Position numbers and translations under genes: made by a program. The notes beneath the pieces are model-generated. The model was not told where the DNA came from and searched no databases. It worked only from the letters and a program-made list of their open reading frames with translations. From NCBI GenBank assembly GCA_018398765.1, contig JAHBMJ010001890.1:43057-107056 (forward strand): a stretch of DNA of 64,000 bases, given 5' to 3'. This stretch comes from Chromera velia (Eukaryota; Sar; Chromeraceae). This document shows, in pieces, positions 12,548 to 22,538 of the stretch (its first letter is position 1; the number at the start of each line of letters is the position of its first letter).

Positions 12548-13196
12548 CGAATCGAAAGTGGGTGTTGGAAAGAAAGAAGAAAGATTCGAAAGACTCAAAG
12601 AAGGTACAGGGGGAGGCAGGTCTGTGTGAGAGAGAAGTGCATGCTCCTTTAGAGTCCTTCTCTCGTTTGCTGACCCTCTTCCACTTTCTCTCTGTCATCC
12701 ATGCATGTCTGTCTGACACATCCATTCACCCACTGTCACACCCTAGGTCACGCCACATTCAAGCCTGAAGAAAGAGCTCCATGACGAAAGCACGTGCGCG
12801 CATGCAGCAAGGATGGAGCAGAATGCGGGCAAAAACGTCTATCTCTCTTTGAGAATAAAAGGAAAATTACAAACACATGCAATAGAGGGCACTCAATCAA
12901 TGATTCTGTATGCATCAGTCAGAGGAGGGAGACAGGGGAGAAAAGAAAAAAAGGGTAAGGAGCACCATGCATCAACACGACAGCACTTAATTGAAAAGAG
13001 ACACAGAGAACCATGCACACGTGCAACTGCATGATTCAGACTCCCATGCAGAGGACCAAGAGGTCCACAGCAGAGTGTCTCTTTCTGCACTCCGCTCCCC
13101 TCCTATCCTCTCTGCATGCACAAGCCCCTCGCCTCGATCCCCTCAGAGGACCCAGGCTTGGATGGGCGTGTCGGCATCGACTGATTCGTTGCTTTT

Positions 13197-13236
<40 letters not shown>

Positions 13237-13510
13237 CGAAGGAAATCGATCGATCGATCAAAGAGGCGAAAGAGAACGGACAAGTTTCACTCTTTGCAGT
13301 GCATAGAGGTGCCTCTCCCCTACAATGCCTGCAAGCAGAACGCTTACGACCGCACTCACAGACGGTCTGGGTCACACACCCCTCAATCCCTGCATGTGGA
13401 GCGAATACCAACACGGCAAGCGAGAGAGAGAAAGGGGGGCGGCAAGAGAGACAGCTAGAGGGTGTTGACAGCCACATGCAGGAGATTGATCGAAAGATCA
13501 AAAGGGACAA
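11174..13510. other. Intergenic region with a 28-bp tandem array
   Basis: No supportable gene. It contains the 28-bp array at 11502-11697, A/T-rich unique DNA from 11830 to 12350, and GA runs near 12514-12543 and 13200-13232. The latter part may be the 3' flank of the minus-strand gene that ends at 13511. Confidence 0.6.
11502..11697. repeat. 28-bp minisatellite
   Basis: About six copies of a unit containing TCGATCGCTCTCTTTCCCTA followed by CGTCACAC, with a few substitutions and two short spacers containing GATCCTAG. Confidence 0.9.
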
Positions 13511-16099
13511 TTAAGGAACAGAAGCGACAAGCTTGCAGTCCTGGCACTGGGAGCGAATCTTTTCGTGATCACAGATGCTCTTCCCTTCGCATTCCTTGCA
13601 CTTAGCGCGCTGCCTGCCGTGCTCACAGATGCTACTCCCTCCGCACTCCTTGCACTTAGCGCGCTGCCTGCCGTGCTCACAGATGCTACTCCCTCCGCAC
13701 TCCTTGCATTGAGAGCGCTTCCGAACATGCTCACAGATGCCCTTCCCTCCACAGTCCTTACAAAAGTAGCGCTCACGGCCGTGCTCACAAATGCTCTTCC
13801 CTCCACACTCCTTGCATTTCGAGCGCTCACGGCCATGCTCACAAATGCTCTTCCCTCCGCACTCCTTGCACTGAGAGCGCCGACGGCCGTGCTCACAGAT
13901 GCTCTTCCCTCCGCACTCCTTGCACTTAGAGCGCTCACGGCCGTGCTCACAGATACTCTTCCCTCCGCACTCCTTGCACTGCAAGCGATTACGGCCATGC
14001 TCACAGATACTTTTCCCTCCGCACTCATTGCACTGAGAGCGATTACGGCCGTGCTCACAGATGCTCTTCCCTCCGCACTCCTTGCACTTAGAGCGCTCAC
14101 GGCCGTGCTCACAGATACTCTTCCCTCCGCACTCCTTGCACTGCGAGCGATTACGGCCGTGCTCACAGATGCCCTTCCCTCCACAATCCTTACACATGTA
14201 ACGCTGACGGCGATGCTCACAGATGCCCTTCCCCCCGCACTCCTTGCACCTATAGCGAACACGCCCATGCAAGCACAGAATGTGCCGATGGCGATTCCTC
14301 TTCACCTCTCCCCTCTCATCCCCCCCTTCGCAACCATTCTTTGACACCCCCATTTTCCCTCCCGCAATCGGATGCCCCCCCCCGTCACAAGACTCCGATG
14401 CCGAAACAGACAGAGTCAAACGACACAGCTTCTCTCCCTGCAGACGTCCCTCCCCCACCCCGACACCGTCAGCGGGAGAGCCACACACCTCATTGTGGTC
14501 GCCAGCCTCTGACCGTCGACGCTTCAGTGGAGCCGCAACGCATTCTGTCCTCTGCCCCTCTTCTCGCTGGCGTTCAAGGAGAGGCAGGTGGGAGGAAGAA
14601 AGAAGGTGGGAGCAGGGGATTTTGCTCTGACGCTCGGTGAGAGCCGACCTTTTTCTGTCTCCCACTGAATCACAACGGTCGGAATACACATCCTCGAGAC
14701 CTTTCTCAGCTTTGTTCACCCCCCTTTCTGTGGACACTTCACTGACTCCCTCCTGGTGACATTCGATGTCTGTCTCATCAATTCTGATGCATGGGTGAGC
14801 GACGCTGTCTGATAAGAGACGGCTTGTCTGAAGGGGGAAATTAGACGAAATTCTCTGTAACACCCACGCCTCTTCACCCACTCCATTCTCTGACTGCGAC
14901 GCGGAGACGGACACCGGAAGAGAAGAGAAACGGCAGTGGTTCGGACCCTCACACACGACAGATGCTGGCGGCTCTTGGAATGCGCACTGACTCTTTCTGC
15001 CCGTCTGAGAAGGACTAGGTACAGGGTCTCCTTCACCCTTTATGCCAGTCAAAATCTCTTCATTCTTCCCTCCCAACGCATCTGCCCCCTTCCCCCCAGC
15101 CCCCTTCATCAAACCTACAGGTGCAAATCCAAAAAACTGATCAGACCCCCCATCTCCTCTTCTCCCCCCCCCCACCTCACTTTGCCCCTTCTGGAGAAAC
15201 ACAGCTGGAGACACAGAGGTCGGAGAATGACAGCTGGAACCAGCAGCAGAGTCAGAAGACACCACCAGAACGCCACCACCACCACTACCCTGCTGTCCCG
15301 ATACGGTCACCCTGTCTGCGGGGCGGGAAAAATCAGTTTCAGACTGTACACGCTGAGTTGTCTGATGGCAAGAAGAAGTCGGAGAGGGGAGTGACAGGGC
15401 AGATGGTAGCGCCGAAACGAAGAGCGGGACACTCTCAGTCTCTGCAGCGACATCGCCAACCATCCCACTGTCCTCAGGCGGACCCCCCAAGGTACCCCTT
15501 CCCCTTTCCTTCTCCTTCTCACGGTCGAACTCTGAGGAAATAGGGGAGAGACTGTCCTGTTCGAGTTCCTGCAGTGCTTCCACCATGTCCTCCCATGTCA
15601 ACGGAGTCACCTGTGTCCCCCCCTCTCTCCAACGCCCACCAAACAACACAAACCCACCACCAACCACCTCCACATCCCTCGGCCCACATCCAAAAGGCTC
15701 CCAGACCCACCCACAAGAGTCCTGACGTGGACCGTGAATGGGAGATGCTGCTGAGAGGACTGAGGTGACTGTCGAAGAGTTCTGACCACCCTCTATCGGA
15801 GACCCACTGTCGACCAGCCTCATCCCACCACGCGCTGACGAATCTGATTCGAGAATGTCAGTATCTGAAGCCACGAGGGCAAACTGAAACCGAAGCTGAG
15901 AGCACGCCTTGTGACTCAGCGGAAAGGACATCCACACGTCTGAGAAGGCAGGGTTCTTCACTCGATGGAGGGTGACACCGCGACTCACGTCCCACCCTCC
16001 GAGCTCAGAGCTGTTCCCAACAACCACCAGCGTCTGCCCCTCCCGAGGCTCCACACCCGTACAAGCAAAAAGCACAACACCCGTCTCCGCTTCCACCAT
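13511..16099 (-). CDS. CBM20 starch-binding protein with Cys/His repeat array (copy 1)
   Basis: Intronless, 862 residues; the start is the ATG at 16097-16099, which aligns with the start of the paralogue at 17527. Residues 1-150 fit a CBM20 starch-binding fold: LVVVGNSSELGGWDVSRGVTL (ELGGW at 32-36), then VWEPF at 132-136, which matches the WEP strand closing CBM20, with an insert in between. Residues 150-600 are Ser/Gly/acidic low complexity with a basic PLKRRRSE motif near 524-531, a candidate nuclear signal. From about 606 to the end come 13 tandem 18-residue units of the form CKECGGKSICEHGRxRSx (C-x2-C-x5-C-x-H), probably zinc-binding, and a closing CQDC. I recall similar arrays in algal and large-virus proteins but cannot name an accepted family. 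Suggested role: glucan-binding, perhaps nuclear regulator; this is inference. Confidence 0.85.
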   Translation of the reverse strand: MVEAETGVVLFACTGVEPREGQTLVVVGNSSELGGWDVSRGVTLHRVKNPAFSDVWMSFPLSHKACSQLRFQFALVASDTDILESDSSARGGMRLVDSGSPIEGGQNSSTVTSVLSAASPIHGPRQDSCGWVWEPFGCGPRDVEVVGGGFVLFGGRWREGGTQVTPLTWEDMVEALQELEQDSLSPISSEFDREKEKERGRGTLGGPPEDSGMVGDVAAETESVPLFVSALPSALSLPSPTSSCHQTTQRVQSETDFSRPADRVTVSGQQGSGGGGVLVVSSDSAAGSSCHSPTSVSPAVFLQKGQSEVGGGRRGDGGSDQFFGFAPVGLMKGAGGKGADALGGKNEEILTGIKGEGDPVPSPSQTGRKSQCAFQEPPASVVCEGPNHCRFSSLPVSVSASQSENGVGEEAWVLQRISSNFPLQTSRLLSDSVAHPCIRIDETDIECHQEGVSEVSTERGVNKAEKGLEDVYSDRCDSVGDRKRSALTERQSKIPCSHLLSSSHLPLLERQREEGQRTECVAAPLKRRRSEAGDHNEVCGSPADGVGVGEGRLQGEKLCRLTLSVSASESCDGGGHPIAGGKMGVSKNGCEGGDERGEVKRNRHRHILCLHGRVRYRCKECGGKGICEHRRQRYMCKDCGGKGICEHGRNRSQCKECGGKSICEHGRERSKCKECGGKSICEHGRNRSQCNECGGKSICEHGRNRLQCKECGGKSICEHGRERSKCKECGGKSICEHGRRRSQCKECGGKSICEHGRERSKCKECGGKSICEHGRERYFCKDCGGKGICEHVRKRSQCKECGGSSICEHGRQRAKCKECGGSSICEHGRQRAKCKECEGKSICDHEKIRSQCQDCKLVASVP
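13550..14280 (-). repeat. 54-bp coding tandem repeat (copy 1 array)
   Basis: Thirteen 54-bp units encode the 18-residue Cys/His motif. The unit length is a multiple of three, so long antisense frames stay open across the array as well. Confidence 0.9.
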
Positions 16100-17330
16100 G
16101 ATGTAATGAAAGTGTTGGGAAAGACAAAAGCGAACCCTTGACTGATCTCTGCAAGCAAACAAGCAGATGGAGAAAGCTTACAGAGTCTGTGTCATGATTA
16201 GCGACCAAAAGCGCACCAACTTCCGTACACATAGACTGGAAACAAACTGACGAGTCTCAATTGAGATTCGATACCACCAACCCACCGATCAACCACCCAC
16301 TGACTTGATGCTACAGAAGGTTGACGATACTTGAGCGTGCCAAGGGAGACACACACGGAAAGGATCTAAAGCCAAGGACAGCAGAAAAAGATAAAATCCA
16401 AAAGAAGATGTAGCCTCAGCAAGTGACGCCTCCTGTCTCATGCACTTGGTTGCATTCACCGACGCTTGCAAAGCAACCAAACGCAGGACTCAGAGACAAA
16501 AGACGAGAAGCTATTCTTGTTCTCCCACAAGCCGGTCCGCGAATGTGGAACGATGAATCAGCTGACTGTCCAAAGTAGCAGTTTGCTGTCAGAGAAACTA
16601 GCGCGGCGTTGAAGCAACCCTCACGTCAGAAGGTTTCGTTTGTGGACATGCACGTTTGTAACGGTTTGTTCGTCGGTCCATGCATGCATGCATGCAAAGG
16701 CGGGTTGATGCATGCGATGGCATCTCTTTCGCGAGCGCGAGACGCGAACTTTCGAACTAGCTGTCATGAACTGTCGACCTGTTCTGAGTCAACAGTCAAC
16801 TTCAGCTTGTATGTCTGTTGAAGTCTGGGTCGAGCGATCTCACATTTTATCAGATTGATCATGATTGATCAAGAAGCCTGCGAGAGCCTGTGAGTTCTTC
16901 CTCGAGTTCCTATATATATAACTCTTTACTTCAAATCTGGAGTGACGTTGAGTGCTTCGGAAGACCGAGATCGATATCGATACAGAGACTCTCTCGAGCA
17001 GATCAGATCAATTGCTTTCTGGCTATCTCTTCGATTTTCATGCCGGAAGGCAGACTCGATTGAGGAGCATCGGTCTCCTGGCTTGTGGGTCCGTCTATCT
17101 GCACATTTGTCCTTCGAGGGATTGGTCGGGCCGTCGGACAACTTGAAGTAGAGGCAGTGCTGGTAAGTCACCAAGCGGATTGTTTCTCTGCAGATCGTGA
17201 TAGGCCGTTTTTTCTTTTGTCCCTGAGTGAATGAGGGTAGTTCTGGGCTGCCCTTGAGGTGTCTGAGTCTCTGAACAGTGATGCATTTCGGCCTTCAAAA
17301 GAGTTGTGGTGACCTCAGTGCGTTCCTTGA

Positions 17331-17366
<36 letters not shown>

Positions 17367-17526
17367 CATAGTTGACTGTCGAAAGTCGTTGATTTCCGAA
17401 TCTGTGCAGCTGCCGTTCGAGGGCGTCGAAAGGGACTGTCAGACAGCTTGGTGTCATTCGCTGTCGATCGATCCATACCCTCTCACGCATTGAAATTGAA
17501 GCCGTCTACCTGTCTGTGTCGGCACC
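16100..17526. promoter_or_regulatory. Shared divergent upstream region of the CBM20/Cys-array pair
   Basis: 1.4 kb separate the two head-to-head start codons, so both promoters must lie here or be shared. Visible features: ATGCATGCATGCATGC near 16680-16695, a TG then TA dinucleotide run at about 17331-17367, and a TATATATA stretch at about 16912-16919. I see no certain core promoter. The start at 17527 has a CACCATGA context. Confidence 0.45.
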
Positions 17527-19731
17527 ATGAAAGGGTTGATCGCCTTTGTTGCGCATTGCCCGGAGGTGCGAGAGAATCAGCGCGTTGTGGTGGTGGGAGA
17601 ATGTCCTGAGTTGGGTGGGTGGGAGTTGGGTGGTGCGTTGTCTTTGAGACCTGCACCGTGTGGGCGTCCGTGGTGGGTGTCAAGTGAGGTGGAGGTGAAT
17701 CTCCCAGAGTTGCCGACGGCTGTCTCTGGAGATTTCGAGAGTGAAGTGGAGATAAATCAAGAGGTTCACAGGGTGGGCGTCTCGAAATTGAATTTCAGAC
17801 TGGTTGCAGTTCCGGACAGCAGCAACGGGGCTGAGGTGTCAGACCCCGACAACCCCGTGTGTCTAGAGCCGCTGAACGGTGGTGACTTCCGCGTGATTTG
17901 TCTCGTTGATGGGCTTCCTCCTGCTGACCGCTCCTCGGTCGGAGGAAGGGGGAACAACACAATCCATATTGGTGTAGAAGAGAGGGGAGGAGAGCAGCAG
18001 GAAAGAGAGATGGTCGGTATTTCGGTGGAATGGGGGGTCCCTGAGAGTGTGCAGCTCGGACTCATCCCTCTGCACCCCAACAGGCAGACCGACCACCCGC
18101 AGAGAGAGACTGTCAATAAGCGTGGTGGCCTCTCTTGCCCTCAGTCAGAGAGTGCGGGTCCGACTTCCTCTGAGAGGAGGACCCGAACGGACCCCCGCAG
18201 GATGGCAGAAGAGATCAGTGAACGTCAGCAGACATCTACCGATTCCACATTCTTCCCTCAACCACCAGCTGTCGAGTTCAGAGGATCTGACAGACAAAGG
18301 GGGTGTGGAGGCAACAGTAGTCTGAGTGAGTCAAAGAAACAGGAGGCGTATGTAAAGGGGAAGAAGGAGGATGTGGATTTTGATGGTTCCGATTCAGTGA
18401 GCAGCAACAAAGGTCTCGCTGACACCGAGTGTGACCGCAGGATCCCCCGCTGCCTCCCTCTGTCCTCCACCCACCAGCCTCCACATGATTGCCGTGTCAC
18501 TGACCACGAAAGAGGAGGGGGGCAGAGGAAACAAAGCGTCGCGGTTCCCCTGAAGCGCCGTCGTTCTGAGTCTGCCCTCAGTGATGTCGAGGCTGACGAT
18601 GGCGATGATGCGTCTGGGTTTCGGCCTGCCGATTCGGTGGGGGGACCTTCGATGAGGAGGGAGGGGGGTGTCGTGCGGGAAGAGAAGCAGCGTCGGTTGG
18701 CGGTGTCTCTCTCAGAGTCCGCTCCTCTCCCTTCTGAACTCCGTAGAAAGAGAGGGGATTTGGTCGGTGGAGGGATGATGGCTTTGTCTAAGAGTGAGTG
18801 CCGGGAGCGGAAAGGGGATGGAGACGTTCAGAGGAACCGCCATGGGCACATTCTGTGCTTGCATGGGCGGGTTCGCTGTAGGTGCAAAGACTGTGGCGGA
18901 AAGGGCATCTGTGAGCATGGTCGGCAGGGCATTCAGTGCAAGGAGTGCGGGGGCAAGAGATTCTGTGAGCACGGCCGGAGGCGAAATGAGTGCAAAGAGT
19001 GTGGAGGGAAGAGTATCTGTGAGCATGGTCGCATTCGCTCTAGATGCAAGGAGTGTGGAGGAAAGAGCATCTGTGAGCACGGCCGGCAGCGCTCTCAGTG
19101 CAAGGAGTGTGGAGGGAAGAGCATTTGCGAGCACGGCCGTCGGCGCTCTCAGTGCAAGGAGTGCGGAGGGAAGAGCATTTGTGAACACAATCGCATTCGC
19201 GCTCAGTGCAAGGAGTGCGGAGGGAAGGGCATCTGTGAGCACGGCCGCCGGCGCTCTCATTGCAAGGAGTGCGGAGGGAAGAGCGTTTGTGAGCATGGCC
19301 GGCAGCGCTCGAAATGCAAGGAATGCGGAGGGAAGAGCATTTGCGAGCACGGCCGTCGGCGCTCTCAGTGCAAGGATTGCGGAGGGAAGAGCATTTGTGA
19401 ACACAATCGCATTCGCGCTCAGTGCAAGGAGTGCGGAGGGAAGAGCATTTGTGAGCATGGCCGTCGGCGCTCTCAGTGCAAGGAGTGCGGAGGGAAGAGC
19501 ATTTCTGAACACAATCGCATTCGTGCTCAGTGCAAGGAGTGCGGAGGGAAGAGCATTTGTGAGCATGGCCGGCAGCGCTCTAAGTGCAAGGAGTGTGGAG
19601 GAAAGGGAATTTGTGAGCACGGCAGGCAACGATATCAGTGTAAGGAATGCGGAGGAAAGGGCACCTGTGTGCATCGAAAGTTTCGCCAGGACTGTCAGGA
19701 GTGCAAGCTGACCTCTTCGCTTCCTCAGTGA
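17527..19731 (+). CDS. CBM20 starch-binding protein with Cys/His repeat array (copy 2)
   Basis: Intronless, 734 residues. The N-terminus has the CBM20 signature VVVVGECPELGGWELGGALSL (ELGGW at 28-32) and a Trp pair near 49-50. As in its neighbour on the other strand, a Ser/acidic linker carries PLKRRRSE (about 341-348), then RNRHGHILCLHGRVRCRC leads into 15 units of 18 residues (C-x2-C-x5-C-x-H) from about 441, closed by CQEC. The linker is poorly conserved between the copies, whereas CBM20, the basic motif and the array entry are kept, so these three parts are probably functional. One unit has lost a ligand: Cys is Ser (TCT at 19504-19506). Units with HNRIRAQ recur at positions 7, 11 and 13 of the array, which suggests duplication of blocks larger than one unit. 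A possible poly(A) signal lies at 19956-19961. Confidence 0.85.
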   Translation: MKGLIAFVAHCPEVRENQRVVVVGECPELGGWELGGALSLRPAPCGRPWWVSSEVEVNLPELPTAVSGDFESEVEINQEVHRVGVSKLNFRLVAVPDSSNGAEVSDPDNPVCLEPLNGGDFRVICLVDGLPPADRSSVGGRGNNTIHIGVEERGGEQQEREMVGISVEWGVPESVQLGLIPLHPNRQTDHPQRETVNKRGGLSCPQSESAGPTSSERRTRTDPRRMAEEISERQQTSTDSTFFPQPPAVEFRGSDRQRGCGGNSSLSESKKQEAYVKGKKEDVDFDGSDSVSSNKGLADTECDRRIPRCLPLSSTHQPPHDCRVTDHERGGGQRKQSVAVPLKRRRSESALSDVEADDGDDASGFRPADSVGGPSMRREGGVVREEKQRRLAVSLSESAPLPSELRRKRGDLVGGGMMALSKSECRERKGDGDVQRNRHGHILCLHGRVRCRCKDCGGKGICEHGRQGIQCKECGGKRFCEHGRRRNECKECGGKSICEHGRIRSRCKECGGKSICEHGRQRSQCKECGGKSICEHGRRRSQCKECGGKSICEHNRIRAQCKECGGKGICEHGRRRSHCKECGGKSVCEHGRQRSKCKECGGKSICEHGRRRSQCKDCGGKSICEHNRIRAQCKECGGKSICEHGRRRSQCKECGGKSISEHNRIRAQCKECGGKSICEHGRQRSKCKECGGKGICEHGRQRYQCKECGGKGTCVHRKFRQDCQECKLTSSLPQ
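18846..19730 (+). repeat. 54-bp coding tandem repeat (copy 2 array)
   Basis: Fifteen 54-bp units encoding the same motif as the neighbouring minus-strand gene, plus a partial closing unit. Confidence 0.9.
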
Positions 19732-19955
19732 TGCTTTTCTTCTCTCAACCCTCTCCCCTCTTTCCTGTCTCTATTCACACTTCTTCTCTCTTGAGACTTA
19801 TCCAGACACTTTTGAGGGCGACTCACTCGATTTGTCTACGTCACTGTTCGTGAACAGAGAGAGTCGGTCGGCATCGGTGGTGCGTGCTCTCAGCTCCGAT
19901 GATACAGACGTATCGATGGTTAGCTTGTCCTGATCTTCCTTTTCTTCATTTGCTC

Positions 19956-19961
19956 AATAAA
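19956..19961 (+). terminator. Possible polyadenylation signal AATAAA
   Basis: Lies 225 bases after the stop of the 17527-19731 gene. Position is plausible; cleavage is not demonstrated. Confidence 0.4.
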
Positions 19962-21131
19962 TCTTCATGGATGGGTTGCGTGCGTACCTGGTCTTTGAAG
20001 TTCATCTGCTTGTTCCGTCTCCCTCCTTTATGTGGAACGGCTTGCCTCGTCCTTCTGCCTCTTTCCGCTTAGCCTTGCTTGTTTTTTTGCATCCCCTTCC
20101 TCTTTTCTTCCTTCGTTCATTGATTCATATATACACTCATGCGTCGATGCATTCTTTATTTGTGTCGTCTGCGGGTCCTTCTCCCTCGCTTCCTCATTGT
20201 GCCTTCTCTCCACTTCACCAACTGCATGCATTCGCACTGCCATGCAATTGGGGGGCGACTCGATACGTCAGTGTGGAGTTCCTACTTTCTTTCGGTTCTG
20301 ACCTTACGAGCGTCCCAATCGCATGCAATCGTTGCATGATCGAGAGAGAGCCTGTCAGACAGACGAGAAAAAACGGAAAGCAGATCGATACACAGGAGCT
20401 CAAAGGATGTGTCGTAGAGACTTCTTCTTTCCGCGGGGGAGATGGAAAGGAGAAGAGGGCGGCGATGAGACCTTGAGAGAGCCTGCATGAGGTCTCTTTC
20501 GATCGGTGAGAACTCTCTCTTGTGTCAGGGAGAATGCCATGGAGGTGGGTGTGAGCCTGATTGGCATGCTCAAAGGGACGGAGCGGAGGCGTTTTTTTTG
20601 TGAGTGACGAATGCATGTTCGTAGTTTGTGCCTCGTTGTCATTGTCCGACTCCTCTTTTTTGCCGATTCGTTAAAAGCCAAACAGAGCCCCGGGGGATGG
20701 CGACGGGCGTCGGACTCTCTTCATCAGTAGGCAGCAAGGAACTAGGCAAGAAATTTTAAAAGGGCACGATAAAGAGGTCTGAAGAATCTAGCACTTTGGC
20801 AGAGGGGGAGAAGAATTGAAGAATACTCTTAATATGCAAAATTCAGAACAGTTTTTAGTTGATCGCGGCTTGGGAGAGCAGGCGGGCCACAGGGTGTAAT
20901 CTGAGCCCTAGTATGAGCCTCAACAATGAGGCATACCCCTCTGCCGTTCATCAGGGGCCGGGCGACCTCTATGTAAGACAAAACGGCGATAGTCCTCAAT
21001 CCTAGGCTCAATCCAGGCGACGATCTTTTGTACTAGCCTTAGTAGTGCTCGAGGGCACCAATAAATCACTTATCATTGAATTATTACTTACCATGAATCA
21101 AAATAAAATTAAAAAAAAAAAAATATTTCTG

Positions 21132-21169
<38 letters not shown>

Positions 21170-21420
21170 ATATTAAATTATTTTCCTTTTCAACTAGCTT
21201 TTCGTCAAGTTTTGGAATAAACAAACAAAAAAAACGTAATATATATATATATATATATATATACTAGGAAACGAAACTAAATTAAAACGATTTATCAAAG
21301 CACTCTCTTTCACATACAGAAGGGAGAGCCCCTTTTTGCTATACGAGAGTGGCGCCACGATCGGAACACAGGAGGAGAGCAACATGTAGGGTGGGAGACA
21401 GGGCTGTGGCTATGACTCAG
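19962..21420. other. Intergenic DNA, no gene seen
   Basis: Pyrimidine-rich then A/T-rich DNA with (TA)n runs near 21133-21165 and 21238-21262. Nothing supports a gene. Confidence 0.6.
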
Positions 21421-22240
21421 GGAAAAATTCCGGTAAGGAGGGGAGAGAAGGTGCCGTTACAGAAAAGGACGTGCCAGTTCTGTTGAGGGTGGTTGCCACT
21501 GGTTGGGAATCGAGGTGGTGGAAGATGAAATCCATCTGGTGACAGAATGTCCTATTTTTGACAGAGAGAGAGCAGAGATGTTCAGAGAGATAAAAGAGAA
21601 ATGGGACGGCAAGATGGAAGAAAGAGCCAGAAAGGCAGCCACAGAAAGAGAAGGGCTCAACAAAGAAGAGGGAAAAAGAGACAACTCGACGTTTTTCTGC
21701 TTTCTGTTGAATGAATGTCATGCCGGAGTGGATGAGTTTTTGGGATGGGCGTCATTCAGATGGAGGGTGTTTGAGGAGTGTCCAGGATGGTACGGACACA
21801 TAGAGGGAGACGCTCTGGCGGCCAGACATGCAGGAATCATCGGAAGGCAACGGGCGATCGAGAGACTAACAAAAGAATATGAGGAGACAATTGATAACTT
21901 AAAGACGACCGAAGGAGCGTTAGGGTGGGGAAGGAGGGAGCCGCAGAAGAAGATTAATAAAGTAAACAAGAAGAGCGAGGAAACCCAAATCGCATACCGT
22001 TTCAGATCGATTTTCAGGCTGGAAAGCCAATACGGATCCAGAGCCGTGGCTTGAACAACGAACAATCATGCAGCAGCGGCCAGGGCAACAGACTCTGGCG
22101 GGCCCCGAGGGCGGGGTCTGATACCTCAGCTTAGGCTGGGGAACGCCCTGCCCTGCTAGCTCTGGCGACAGATAGACATAGTGGGAAGGCCCTAGGGCGG
22201 AACATATCAATCAATCAATTAATCAATCAATCAATCTTTC
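21420..22240 (+). mobile_element. 3' remnant of a non-LTR retroelement with ATCA tail
   Basis: A frame at 21503-22054 begins EDEIHLVTECPIFDRERAEMF, the H-x4-C half of the zinc-binding segment that follows reverse transcriptase in many LINE-type elements. A CQFC sits about 10 codons upstream (21472) but in another frame, so the reading frame has been broken between the two halves. After the stop comes about 150 bases of non-coding DNA ending in (ATCA)n at 22208-22236, a typical microsatellite-tailed LINE 3' end. The reverse transcriptase itself is absent: a 5'-truncated copy. The last 60 bases of its 3' end are also found inverted near 48330-48385. Confidence 0.6.
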
Positions 22241-22538
22241 TACTTGTCTGTTGTGGATTAATAAGAATAGGTGAATAATCATGATGCAAAGGGGCACTAG
22301 GGCAACAATTTTGCCAATAAACTTAAATAAAGCATTAGATATATATATATATATATATATATAAAATTGTCCTAAATTATCCTAGACTCTAGCCTAGACT
22401 CATACATTATACTACATGATGGCCTACATAGTCTACAATATAGAACAATAACACAATAATAATGACGATGAAGAAGAAGAAAAAACAAAATCATGCACAT
22501 GATGCAGCACATCAACTCATAAACAACCCTTGAATTGG

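Noticed and set aside
16100-16162. N-terminal extension of the copy 1 CBM20 gene upstream of 16099
   Set aside because: It would need a TTG start; the ATG at 16099 aligns with the start of the paralogue.
18712-19674. 320-residue antisense frame (Ala/Leu-rich) across the copy 2 array
   Set aside because: It exists only because the 54-bp coding repeat is a multiple of three; the same happens at 13565-14344 opposite copy 1. The sense frame has the conserved Cys/His pattern.
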